From contig CP136068.1 of assembly GCA_032622095.1 (NCBI GenBank), positions 151,183,151 through 151,247,150 on the forward strand: a stretch of 64,000 nt of DNA. The letters are read 5' to 3'. The DNA is from Siphonodentalium dalli. Its lineage: Eukaryota > Mollusca > Scaphopoda > Gadilida > Siphonodentaliidae. The notes under the pieces are model-generated. The model had not been told where the DNA came from. It did not search any database and saw nothing but the letters and a program-made list of their open reading frames with translations. The position numbers were made by a program, and so were the translations under genes. This document shows, piece after piece, positions 35,098 to 45,220 of this stretch; within the stretch, counting starts at the first letter, position 1; the number at the start of each line of letters is the position of its first letter.

Positions 35098-36615
35098 AGT
35101 TGGTACGCAAACAGTCAAGTGTTTCTCACATCATTTTGTGATTAATTTTTCAAGTGTGCATGCTGGCATAGAACTAAATTCCACAAGATGCTGCAAGATG
35201 TGGCAAATTACATGTAAAATTTCCTGAAATCACAAACCTCTGAGGACTATTCTACCATTTAAGTGCTGTCAGTAACCTTAAATTGAGGCATGTAATTTGC
35301 CTGCACATGTGAGGGCCACCCCATTCATGAATCATATCATAAGCAACCAAAATTAATAGTCGAAGATGAAGTAAATTGTCCAAATGACATAATTGGTTGC
35401 ATCAATGTTGAATGAAGTTTTAAGATAAACATCAATGAAGACACAGTGAGATTTTGAAAATTAAACTTTAATTCAAACATATCCAGCAGGAATAATTGTC
35501 ATCCTAGCCATTCTTCCACAGCAGTGTATATTCCTGATGTATGTGCACACCTCACCATTGCAACAATTGCAATGAATTAACACTTAATATATAGTTCATC
35601 ACACCCTTCTTATATTGAACATTCCCAAGAATGACAGCTCATCTGTTTTACACCTGTCATGCAGTAGAAATTTAAAGATCAGCAAACTCCTTTATATTCG
35701 CATCTGATGAATATAGCAGCACTTGACAGCATAGCATGTTACTAACTTCCCACAGGCTGCACCACACTTGTATATTGTGGTGCAATATTTATGAATGAAA
35801 AGTTGATGAATAACATATTGTATCGGCACAGATAACACACATGCCTCCTCTGTATGCTGTGCACATTCTGGTACTAAAGTTTCCAATGCCAGTGAACGAA
35901 CATACTCTGAAAAGAAATGCATAAAATACTATGTTTAGGAAAAGTCAGATTTAAAGACATATATTGCAGACTTATTTCATTGAATATTAAAAGCATTGTT
36001 AGGACATGGCAAAATATGCCCATGGCAATTCCAACAAAAGGCCTTTAACTCTGGTGAAATTGACGTGCTGAACCAAAACTCAAACTTGACCTGTATTTTG
36101 TACATTAAAACACACACATAATACATCCCCTTTTTTAAAACAGGCATATATGGGTGCATATAAACAATCAGTTAGTATCCAAACACTATCCCCACTGGAA
36201 TTATGTAGCAAAAACCTGAGATTAAGAACTAAAATTCCAACCATATCCACTGTAGCATTTCAGAGAATACAACGGTTGAACCACGCACAAATGTAAACAT
36301 TTACTACTTTATTCAGGGCACCTTATTGAGTGTAAACATTACTGAAATGATTGTCCCACTACTATTATACTAGTCACTGACTTTAATTGTTGTTTTCTGA
36401 CTATTTGGATAAATTATTTTGGCATGATTGTTTATTATTCCATCAGCAGGTCCGGGAACACCTCACTGGATTGTTTCACATCACTTTAATTTGTCTTTAA
36501 AAGCACATCAGGTTATTGGATATTTACCAGGCCATTTATAAGGCTATCATGGCTATGGTTTATAAAGTGTCATCAGTATTCTGTGAATTAAAGTGCAAAA
36601 TGCAGTGATTATTCA

Positions 36616-36628
36616 CCCCCCCCCCCCC
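36616..36628. repeat. C13 homopolymer
   Basis: Thirteen C in a row on the plus strand. Its length is likely to be unstable and is sensitive to sequencing error. Confidence 0.8.
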
Positions 36629-37105
36629 AATTGCCCGTGTTTTTTTAATCTCCAGTTACCCTTCACAGGTATTATTTTATTTAGTCTTATTCCATACCAT
36701 GACACTTAGAAGTACACAATCTGCTAGACATTATTTGTTTGGACTCTTTTCCATAGGTAGGGAATTTAGACCTAAATTCAACAAACATACAACATAAGGC
36801 TTTTTGTTAAAGGTGCACAATCTGATCTGATTGTCCCCGGATCATCCAGTTACAACATGAACAACAACGGAAATTTACACCGAAAGCCAATAGTCATCCA
36901 ACATTACTTTTCATAATGTTATCTTCCGAAATTGATTTGCGATGACCTTGCGAGACCTCTCAATATCTTGTATATCTGCATATTTCTAGAAGAAGTCAGT
37001 GGAATGTTTGGTAGGCTGACAAATAATCGAGGTGGATAAAATTAACAAATTTGATAACTCAGAGCTATGAGGGATAGGATCCTCAACTCAAATAAAATAT
37101 TATTT

Positions 37106-37147
37106 AAACCCGAAGCTGAAGAAATAGTTATTTAGGGGGCGTCAAAT
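37106..37147. repeat. Diverged end of a dispersed element
   Basis: Contains CCCGAAGCTGAAGAAATAG followed by TATTTAGGGGGCGTC. This is a diverged copy of the arm sequence of the foldback at 38307-38538, so that foldback family is dispersed in the genome. Confidence 0.6.
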
Positions 37148-37334
37148 CAGATTATACATCTTCTAAGTGATGCGTATTTATATAAAAACTTACATGTACA
37201 GTTGTAAATTGAATACATCCAAGTTCCAACTTTGGTCCAGTGTATGTCTTCCAGTCAATTTACTTCCACAGCAAGACTTCTAGCTGACAGTCCTCTATAA
37301 AATATAACATACAGGTCTTATAAAATGATACCAA

Positions 37335-37588
37335 CAAGCCTTGAAATAGTGTGTCTGTCATTTGCAGAATGAGGTCCCCAGAGAAAGAATTTAGTTATGG
37401 TACCCCACATAGTGGGCTAGCATCACCAAATTCACCCTCTGTGAACCTCCTTCTGCTGAGGTGTAAGCAGCATGAGCTCTCCAGAGGGTGTATTTGGTGA
37501 TGCTAGCCCACTGTGCGGGGTACCATCACTAAACTCACCCTCTGGGGACATCATTCTGCAAATGACAGGCACACCATTTCAAGGCTTG
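37335..37588. repeat. Long foldback with ~105-bp arms
   Basis: The left arm starts CAAGCCTTGAAATAG (37335) and the right arm ends with the complement, CTATTTCAAGGCTTG-like (37574-37588). The arms match at roughly nine of ten positions and include GGTACCCC, GGGCTAGCATCACCAAAT and CACCCTCT. The loop is about 37441-37482. It could form a long hairpin RNA or cruciform. It is probably a non-autonomous foldback transposon; no flanking duplication is clear. Confidence 0.8.
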
Positions 37589-38306
37589 GACATGCACTAG
37601 TATATGAAATGACATGTACATCTATAGATTTACTTAAAATATCACATATTGTTCTGGATATAAATCTTTTCAATGTACTGGCCACGACATATAGGATTTC
37701 AAACAAAGAAAACATTATTGCAGGCATGTCATACATGTAGCATGGTTTGATGACAGGTGAAAATACCCATCATGGGTGGGGGTGTTAGTAATCACATTCT
37801 TCATGACTTCGGGGCGGGCGGCCTTCATTTAGGTTATAGTTTAGAAATAACATTTATCAAATTATGATAATTTCCTCAAGAAGATACTATTATATAGTAT
37901 AGCATAATTATTATATGAATGTGATATTATTCACAAAACACGCTTTGTGTCAGAGAAAATGCAAGTCGAACAAAAAGAGCAGTGAATTGTTTATAAGCAG
38001 AGTCACGATAATGCATCATTTCCTTATATTTGGATTTGTGTTTGGTGCATCTACAACTTACAACTCACAATACTATCATAGTAAATTCCTTATTTGGTCT
38101 GTATTACCATATTTTAGTTAAGAGAGAATCCTAACTGGATAAGGGGGTGAGCTCGGAAAATAATTCAGGCACGTATGCTGATTTTTACTTTTCGACCCTA
38201 GTTGGGACTCACTCATCCCCACATCCAAATTGTTTTTCTGTTTTCGGCAGTTTTTTCAACCATATTTGGACACCCAACCCCCATTTTATCACTAAAACAG
38301 AGATTA
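37589..38306. other. Unique sequence, no gene recognised
   Basis: AT-rich with a short GC patch near 37811 (GGGGCGGGCGGCC). Frames of 60-75 codons in several phases show no domain, consistent coding bias or conserved motif. Confidence 0.5.
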
Positions 38307-38538
38307 CTAAATTACTATTTCTTTGGCTTCGGGGTTAAAATATATTTGAATCGTGTCAAGGAACCTACCTGTCAAAGCTCAGCGTGATCAGATATAGATT
38401 TTTCAAGTTAGTTATTTAAATTCTTTCTCGGCCAGAAACTAGAGTTTAAACAGAAAAAATTGAGTGGTAAATTATTACCGCTTGAGTTTTCTGTTTAAAC
38501 CAATTAATAACCCCGAAGCCAAAGAAATAGTAATTTAG
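38307..38538. mobile_element. MITE-like foldback with 31-bp perfect terminal arms
   Basis: The arms at 38307-38337 and 38508-38538 are exact inverted copies containing CTATTTCTTTGGCTTCGGGG. A second nested pair, GTTTAAACAGAAAA (38444-38457) and TTTTCTGTTTAAAC (38487-38500), encloses a GGTAA/TTACC centre. A diverged copy of the arm lies at 37106-37147. There is no coding capacity. The hAT-like element starts 13 bp further right, with its target duplication between. Confidence 0.8.
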
Positions 38539-38551
38539 GAGCGTCTGATTG

Positions 38552-39539
38552 CAGAGGCGGACTGGCCGATCGGGAGACCGGGAAATTTCCCGATGGGCCG
38601 GAGGCCGGAAAAATTCTGATTCCACGTGATTTTCTATCAAGCGAGAATCCGAGGGGTTTTTTTACGGTTTGGGGGGGGGGGTATATGTGGTTGGGCCGCC
38701 CAACCACAACTTGGGCCACAAATGAAACCGACGTGGGCCGCCACATGTGTTGTTTAACCAGCCGTGTATCCAATAAGATGGTACTCTTCTCACATAAATT
38801 CATGAGGGCAGAGGCGGACTGCATGGCCGATTGCGAGACCGGGAAAATTCCGGACGTGGGCCGCCACATGTGTTGTTTAACCAGCCGAATTGGCTAATCG
38901 TAATTTTGACATTAAATGAACTTGTCGGCATCATATAACACCACGTAAAGACCCCATTAATCTCGAGATTTTAACGGTAACTCCCAGCTGTAAATCCCAA
39001 AAAAATTCTTACCCACCCCTCCCCCAATTGAAATTTACAAGAAAATAGGAACGCTTCAGTTGATGCCAGTCTAGTTTATCGGATTCGAGATTTTCTTGTA
39101 TAGTTTTCAAAATGTTCTCACCCCGGGCCGAACAACCATGAACAGCCCGGTGTGTCCTGGTCTCTTGTCCGTAGCCGTGTGCATTTGTCTGGAGTTAGAC
39201 CGCTAGATGTTAGATTTTATGCAATTTTTCAGGTAAAAATATCTGAATGGTCTCATACCGGGAATATATAGAACCATGGTTTATGAATATATATATGATA
39301 TTAGACCAGAGATGCAATTGGAATTATGCAAAAACATGTATTTGGTCTGCATCTGATTCAAGGGGGGGGGTGCAAATGGAATTATGCAAAAATATGTATT
39401 TGGTCTGATTCTGATTCAAGGGGGGGGTGCAGTTGGAATTTTCCAAGGTGGACTGTGGATGCCCTCCCCCCCCCCCCAAACAGATGGGCCGGTATTATAT
39501 TAATTTCCCGGGCCGATTTCTTGGCCCAGTCCGCCTCTG
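38552..39539. mobile_element. Non-autonomous hAT-like transposon (988 bp)
   Basis: The terminal inverted repeats start CAGAGGCGGACTGG (38552-38565) and end CCAGTCCGCCTCTG (39526-39539). They are flanked by an exact 8-bp duplication TCTGATTG (38544-38551 and 39540-39547). The 8-bp duplication and CAG-type, GGCGGA-containing termini are typical of the hAT superfamily. No transposase frame is present. Inside there is a second, degenerate copy of the left end at 38809, a duplicated block containing GACGTGGGCCGCCACATGTG (near 38731 and 38855), a G-rich run near 38671 and a 58-bp minisatellite. Confidence 0.88.
39313..39440. repeat. 58-bp minisatellite inside the hAT-like element
   Basis: Two copies and a partial third start at 39313, 39371 and 39428. 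Each begins TGCAATTGGAATTATGC or close to it and ends in a run of G. Confidence 0.8.
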
Positions 39540-39547
39540 TCTGATTG

Positions 39548-40174
39548 GATTGAGTACCTTTAAGCCAAACTCATTGCAAAAACAGTAAAAAAAATATGCA
39601 GGAAAAAAAATTTGAGTTGCGGAAAAAAAAAAAATGGTCCCGTTGACCACACACTGATCCACCCCGGCATACATGCCTGAAACCCCCCAACCCCCCCCCC
39701 CCCCCCCCCCCCACCGCCGACTGGATTGAGAAATATTCAATTCTTTGCAAGAACAATTACATTATTTTTATCTGATGATTTCCCAATCATGAAGTAATGT
39801 GGATTAGCTAGATTATGAACTGACAGCGGGTTGAGTGGGTCAATTACAATAAAATTTGGTGTGATTTCAATGCGATTATTGATTGCGCCAATAATTTTAT
39901 CTTCGCCTTCCAGCGCAACGGAACATTTTCATTGAACGATCCGATAGTTCCGAGTGTCCATTCGGAAGTAATGTAGTTTTCCATTGAAATTGATGTTTGT
40001 AAATAAATCACTGTTTAATTGTTATATATTCATCAAGAATTTGCTTGTGAAAAATCATTGTAAATGTGTTAAATATTGATGAATGCGTAGTTCCCAAATT
40101 GCAAACTAGAATCAAGCTTGATGTGGTCATTTTTCCAAGAATTCTTTGAGCGCCCTGTAGGCATATGTATTTAG
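39548..40174. other. Unique AT-rich sequence
   Basis: A-runs and the C22 tract lie at the left. The rest is AT-rich sequence without a gene or repeat that I can support. Confidence 0.5.
39691..39712. repeat. C22 homopolymer
   Basis: Twenty-two C in a row, G22 on the minus strand. It is a candidate quadruplex-forming and length-unstable tract, and an A-run and a C6 lie nearby. Confidence 0.85.
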
Positions 40175-40892
40175 GGGCTTGTTACATGAGCGGGACAACT
40201 CGGTTAGCCGGGACAACCCGGTCTGCCGGGTGCCTAGGTCCTCTGTGCTGACTGACTAAAATAATGGTGTGCTGTTACAAGAGCCGCGTCAATTCGTCAA
40301 ACCGAGTTCGCTGGGACAACTCGGTTAGCTAGCTGGGACAACTCGGTTAGCTAGCTGGGACAACTCGGTTAGCTAGTTGGGACAACTCGGTTGACGTTGA
40401 CTACGGAGTTGTCCCAGCTAACCGAGTTGTCTCAGCTCACATAACAGCATGATTGATTTGTCCCCGCAGACTGTGTTGTCTCGGCTAAGTGTACCTTCAG
40501 ACGACCACGATACACATCGTAAGTGGAGGGATCGGGCCCGACGAGATCGTGGATAGTTTGTTCAGACGATTGCGATGTCACGTGCATTATTCTATCGTAG
40601 GTTGTTCTAAAGCATGTGATTGACTACCCTACGACCATTTCCAGCTACGATTTTTACATACACACGACTGCGATTACGTCGCAAGTGGATGTAACCAAGG
40701 ATACGCCACGATATCGTATCTAAAATCAAACACTGTCTGATATTATTTTTTGTTCTACGATTTAGACGTGAGCATGCGCACTCCATCTTCCTGTTACTTC
40801 CTACGACGAAAATCCTTCCACTTACGATTGAATCGTGGTCGTCTGAAGGTTCACTAACCGAAATGTCCCGGCTCATGTAACATAACAAGCCC
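40175..40892. mobile_element. Nested foldback element (outer)
   Basis: The left end GGGCTTGTTACATGAGC (40175-40191) is answered at the right by GCTCATGTAACATAACAAGCCC (40871-40892, three extra bases). Next to the left end, tandem copies of GGGACAACTCGGTTAGCTA (about 22-bp period, 40310-40395) face inverted copies (GAGTTGTCCCAGCTAACCGA near 40407). A second element lies inside. A 95-codon minus-strand frame at 40607-40894 is a by-product of the foldback. Confidence 0.8.
40493..40850. mobile_element. MITE nested in the outer foldback
   Basis: Terminal inverted repeats of about 37 bp begin ACCTTCAGACGACCACGAT on the left and end ATCGTGGTCGTCTGAAGGT on the right. An ATCGTAAGTGGA block is repeated inwards on both sides after a few unmatched bases. 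It has no coding capacity. The arms of the surrounding element continue on both sides (CGGCTAA and TAACCG), showing that it inserted into the other's centre. Confidence 0.75.
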
Positions 40893-41569
40893 ACGCGAGG
40901 AAATTCTTAATTTATTTTATAAGTCAACAAGACAGGTAGAAAAATTGCTATCATGACTTCATTGTGTTAACAGTAGACACTAATAGAACCACATGAATAG
41001 TGGTCATTATATCAATGTGAAGACAAATATTTTGAGAATATATGTCTGCCGAAAGATCATGAGGGAAACTAAAAGCTGCCTCGAGGTAATTTATTTTTTT
41101 AGGAAAATTATACGGGTAATCAGTTTGTATGCCGTAATTTTCTGCCTATATGACCTTACCTGTTTGGGTCCGTGGGCAGCAAGTAGACACAAGTGAGGCT
41201 CAGTGGTCGTGCAGCATGTGCTAATTTCATAATTTTCAATAATTCGAAGATACGAATACATGCAAATAATTTTTTGATTTGTAATTTATGCATGATTAAA
41301 ATAGGTCGTAAATATCGGGTCATTTATTGAACGACGTATAGTCATGTCCATATAAATAAAACATCATACAACTGTTGTTAGCATTAAGTTTTTATATTTA
41401 AAACAATAATTATTCAGTGGGTGCGGGTGGAAAAAGTAACCCCTTAGCCTTAGTAAGCCCATAAAATAAATTGTCTATGTTGTGACATAATTATCTTCAT
41501 TTTGATTATATGATTAATTAATGAAATATTATAAAATTCAAACAGGTCTGGGTGATCCATTTGTCAATT
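40893..41569. other. Unique AT-rich sequence
   Basis: No gene or repeat supported. A 67-codon plus-strand frame at 40993-41196 shows no recognisable motif. Confidence 0.5.
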
Positions 41570-42970
41570 TTGTGCTTAAGAATAAATGATAATGATTTGT
41601 GCTCATTTGTAAATAATTTGCGCTTAAGCGTAAATAATTTGTGCTTAAGAGTAAATAATTTGCACTTTTGCGCAAATAATGAATAAATGTGAAAATGCTT
41701 TCCTACTCTTACAATTTAGTTAGACCGGTGTCAGAGAAGGTACTGACAGGAAGACTTTAGACCAATTGGTCTAGACGTTTCAGACCGATCGGTCAAATAA
41801 AGAACATTCGATGGTTCACCAATATGGGATGCGATTTTAACATTTGTACCTTATTTGCGCTTGAGCATAAATATGATCCATAATTTTTTTATTCTAAAGT
41901 TTAAGTAATTTGCGCATGGCCTCCCATACACCTATTCACCTAGACCTGATAAATTCCCATGAATCATGATAATTTTCAAACGGAATGACAACTTTTTATC
42001 AAATAAACTGCCAAATGTCTTTTTCAACTTTAAGATTTTTTGTTATGAAAATTTTATGTCTTATCTATTGGCAAATTGTCAACATTCAATCTGTTTAGAC
42101 TGATTGCCCAACACATTTAGACAGATCGGTCTAAATAAAGATTGATTTGTGGTTCACCCATATTGGTATGGGAGGCCAAATTCATATTTAATAGCTACTT
42201 ATGCTTAAGGGTTCAAAATAGATTTAATATTGAGAGAATCCAATTAGTCATAAAGCACTGAAAATTTAAAAATAGACTTAAGCGCACTGCCATTACGCTT
42301 AAGCATAACATATTTTTATAGCCTTATTACCTTACATATAATGATATAATCTAAGCTCGATATTTGTCAAAAGTTACTAGCATCAGGAATTGGCTGCATC
42401 CATTTCAGCTTCAGGGGAGTTTTCACATATGGAATATGAATTACGCTTAAGCGTATTGACATTACGCTTAAGCATAACAACATTACGCTTAAGCGTAATG
42501 GCTTTACGCTCAAGTTTAATAGATGATGCTTTGAAAAACATAATGGAAATCTGAATTACGCTCATGCGTAATGTCTTAATGCATTACACTTAAGCGTAAT
42601 TGGCTATTAAATGTGAATTTGAACTCCCATACAATATGGGACATGGTTTTAATATTTACTTCTTATTTGCACTTAACTTAAGCATATATATGAAAATTAT
42701 GATCTTTTCGTGCTTAAGCGTAAATGATTTGCATTTGAGCAAAATAATTTGCATTTACGCGTAAGTGATTTAAGCTTAAGCGCAAATAAGGAATAAATGT
42801 AAAAGTACATGCCATTCCATAAACATGACCTAAAGTTCTAAACCTGATAAATTACTGTGAACATGACCAATTTGAAACAGCATGACAAATTTTTATCAAA
42901 TTTACTGAGAAATTTATTTTTCAACTTGAAGTCTTTTTGATGAAAATTTGTTATCTCTTATCCATTGACA
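41570..42970. repeat. CTTAAG-palindrome repeat region, duplicated
   Basis: Clusters of GCTTAAGCGTAAAT-type motifs lie at 41570-41690, 42280-42310, 42440-42600 and 42700-42790. They include the perfect 20-bp palindrome CATTACGCTTAAGCGTAATG at 42481-42500. Other palindromes are AGACCAATTGGTCT (41759-41772) and GACCGATCGGTC (41783-41794). The stretch around 41826-42075 recurs, diverged, around 42640-42970 in the same order (cues: TATGGGA, ACCTGATAAATT, TTTTTATCAAAT, TTTTTCAACTT). So the region is an old direct duplication or two copies of one element. Confidence 0.7.
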
Positions 42971-43327
42971 AAGGCATAATCTTATTTGTTGAGTTTGAAA
43001 TGTTCTGTCACTTCTCTATCGTGTTGGTGCCCATATATGAGCTTTTGTGCTGATACAAAATATGTGTGAAGATTTCGTGTAAAGTTGAAGTCGAAACCGA
43101 AAGCATCCTATAATTAAAAGTTTGTAGATACATACATGTCAAGATTCCCGAAGATAAGATTGTCCGGCCATCAGGAAACATATCTGTGATCACCCATTGA
43201 ATCAGTCTAAGTTATTTGCTGTGCTTTTAACACTAGAATGTGTTTCAGTCGCTTCGAAATAAAATGGCGACCTCCAATCTGGCCGTGTGCTCCACGGAAA
43301 CAGTAACGATAACTCTTGAAGACTATC
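42971..43327. other. Unique sequence with a possible 5' coding exon
   Basis: An ATG at 43264 sits in a good initiation context (AAAATGGCG). The frame from there begins MATSNLAVCSTETVTITLED before running into the palindromic block. The base composition here is less AT-rich than around it. I recognise no domain and no clear splice donor, so this is only a candidate. The rest shows nothing. Confidence 0.2.
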
Positions 43328-43456
43328 GGTCAAAACCAATATATGGTATTGAACATGTCCTCAAAACCAAGGGATTCAGATTTGGTTTTGATCAAAACCA
43401 AGGGAATCAGATTTGGTATTGATCAATACCAATAAAAACCGAATTTATTGTCAGTG
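43328..43456. repeat. Palindromic block at right edge
   Basis: Contains TTGGTTTTGATCAAAACCAA (centre near 43391) and GGTATTGATCAATACC (43415-43430), in two copies of a 31-bp direct repeat marked by CCAAGGGATTCAG and CCAAGGGAATCAG. It belongs to the same family as the 57-bp satellite at the left edge and abuts the array directly. Confidence 0.85.
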
Positions 43457-43460
43457 TACC
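43457..43460 (-). pseudogene. 5' remnant of the split tRNA-Leu(AAG)
   Basis: Only G1-G2-T3-A4 remain, identified by register: the plus-strand TACC is followed by the normal CGATGAATTAATTT upstream flank of AAG genes. Confidence 0.8.
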
Positions 43461-43911
43461 CGATGAATTAATTTGGCAGCGCATGGTCGTTAAGTCCCGA
43501 CTGACGGTTTCAGTCCAAACATATAAAACTTGTCGATGCGTCCGCGACGCAAATGTATTTTTGTGGACATTAATATATTTTGTGTTCGTTCTGGAGTGAG
43601 CGAATGGCGCCAGAAAGGAGAGAGACATGCTGTCCCTTCTTGATGGTCTACAATTGTGAGCAGAAAGTGCACAATTGTTTCATTTTCCCAAGGAGCAAAA
43701 ATAGACAAACGGCGAGATTTACATCACCCACTCGGTGGCAGATAGACGCGCGCAACGGAGTCTGCATTTGCGAGCATCTCGACCAAGATTCTGAGTGAGC
43801 AAAATTGGCGAGAAAATAAAGATTCCTGTTGACCGTTCGTTTGAGGGGATGTCACCTTGTTGCCGCGCGGCAGTTGCTTCGAAAAAAACGAAGCAAAAAA
43901 GGTTTACTTTT

Positions 43912-43993
43912 TGGCAGCGGTGGGATTCGAACCCACGCCTCCGAAGAGACTGGTGCCTAAAACCAGCGCCTTAGACCACTCGGCCACGCTACC
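43912..43993 (-). tRNA. tRNA-Leu-UAG: tRNA-Leu(UAG)
   Basis: Unit R1; canonical. The spacer has AAGATTCTGAG, shared only with R2. Confidence 0.97.
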
Positions 43994-44605
43994 AGACGAT
44001 AAGTTTGCAACACACTGTCCCAAAACCATTGAGACATGATTCCAGACAGTAATTTACTTACTTCCTTCGTTTCTACGCCCAAATCTTGGACGAGACGTTA
44101 CTACCATGTTGTGATCTTGTGCCTATTATAAAGCGTTATAAATGCAAAATACGCTCTTTTTCGATAACATATAAGGATTCAATCAGACAGCAACGCTCTT
44201 TAATGTTTTTGCCCAATTTCAAAGTCACTCACACACAGTTGCGCATGGTTTGCCTGTTTACTTTGATTTTTGTTTTCTTTTGGTGAAGGAAGGGTGGTGT
44301 AAACTACCGCATGCACGTACATGTATGCGAGTTTATGCAGCTGAGGTTCACAGATGGTGATTGATCGATCAGACCAACGTTATCGACAAAGAGCCTCGGG
44401 GAATGCACAGTCATTTAAACTGAAAAAACAAACTCTTGAGGCTCATTCGTTTCTCGCGCCTTTTTTTCTTCATACAGGTGAACCACACGTCACGAGTCAT
44501 AAAGTGGACTTCCTTACTAAATTTGATACGTGCAAGTGAATTACCCAATCCGAACAACTCAAATAAGACAGATGCGTCGAGAAAAACCGGGGTACAAAAA
44601 GTTGT

Positions 44606-44687
44606 TGGCAGCGGTGGGATTCGAACCCACGCCTCCGAAGAGACTGGTGCCTTAGACCAGCGCCTTAGACCGCTCGGCCACGCTACC
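44606..44687 (-). tRNA. tRNA-Leu-AAG: tRNA-Leu(AAG)
   Basis: Unit R2; canonical body in a diverged edge unit (several private spacer changes, including GATGAGTTAATT just upstream). Confidence 0.97.
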
Positions 44688-45138
44688 CGATGAGTTAATT
44701 TGGCAGCGCATGGTCGTTAAGTCCCGACTGACGGTTTCAGTCCAAACATATAAAACTTGTCGATGCGTCCGCGACGCAAATGTATTTTTGTGGACATTAA
44801 TATATTTTGTGTTCGTTCTGGAGTGAGCGAATGGCGCCAGAAAGGAGAGAGACATGCTGTCCCTTCTTGATGGTCTACAATTGTGAGCAGAAAGTGCACA
44901 ATTGTTTCATTTTCCCAAGGAGCAAAAATAGACAAACGGCGAGATTTACATCACCCACTCGGTGGCAGATAGACGCGCGCAACGGAGTCTGCATTTGCGA
45001 GCATCTCGACCAAGATTCTGAGTGAGCAAAATTGGCGAGAAAATAAAGATTCCTGTTGACCGTTCGTTTGAGGGGATGTCACCTTGTTGCCGCGCGGCAG
45101 TTGCTTCGAAAAAAACGAAGCAAAAAAGGTTTACTTTT

Positions 45139-45220
45139 TGGCAGCGGTGGGATTCGAACCCACGCCTCCGAAGAGACTGGTGCCTAAAACCAGCGCCTTA
45201 GACCACTCGGCCACGCTACC
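45139..45220 (-). tRNA. tRNA-Leu-UAG: tRNA-Leu(UAG)
   Basis: Unit R2; canonical. Confidence 0.97.

Larger units (their letters stand above)
34521..37334. other. AT-rich sequence, no gene recognised
   Basis: No RNA gene or convincing coding sequence seen. It holds two small foldbacks (34681-34735, 34974-35097), ACATGTACATGTATAT near 34903, a run of 13 C at 36616-36628 and an element end at 37106-37147. A 76-codon minus-strand frame at 35692-35922 is cysteine-rich but has no motif I recognise and no obvious splice partners. Confidence 0.6.
33744..43456. other. 9.7-kb non-array segment splitting one tRNA-Leu(AAG)
   Basis: The segment separates two in-phase, co-oriented halves of the tDNA array. 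Its outermost bases form a weak inverted repeat: CACT at 33744-33747 against AGTG at 43453-43456, with a shared inner GGTTTTT (about 16 of 23 positions match, counted by eye). A TA lies immediately outside each end (33742-33743 and 43457-43458). Both ends carry TTGATCAA-centred palindromes of one family. These points suggest a single large element, but 31 bp of target are missing and I see no transposase. The interior looks like ordinary AT-rich DNA with nested small elements. Alternatives are an old array breakpoint or a piece of flanking DNA joined in. Confidence 0.45.

Noticed and set aside
35692-35922. Cysteine-rich 76-codon minus-strand frame as a secreted peptide gene
   Set aside because: Cysteine spacing matches no family I know, there is no clear signal peptide at its start, and the surrounding sequence gives no support.
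38504-38897. Frames of 70-121 codons around 38.5-38.9 kb
   Set aside because: They span the foldback end, target duplication and hAT-like terminal sequence and show no transposase motif.
40521-40550. 5S rRNA-like fragment (GATCTCGTC on the minus strand)
   Set aside because: The match is a few bases only, inside a MITE, with no 5S internal control region around it.
40607-40894. 95-codon minus-strand frame
   Set aside because: It lies across nested inverted-repeat elements, including their terminal repeats, so it is not an independent gene.
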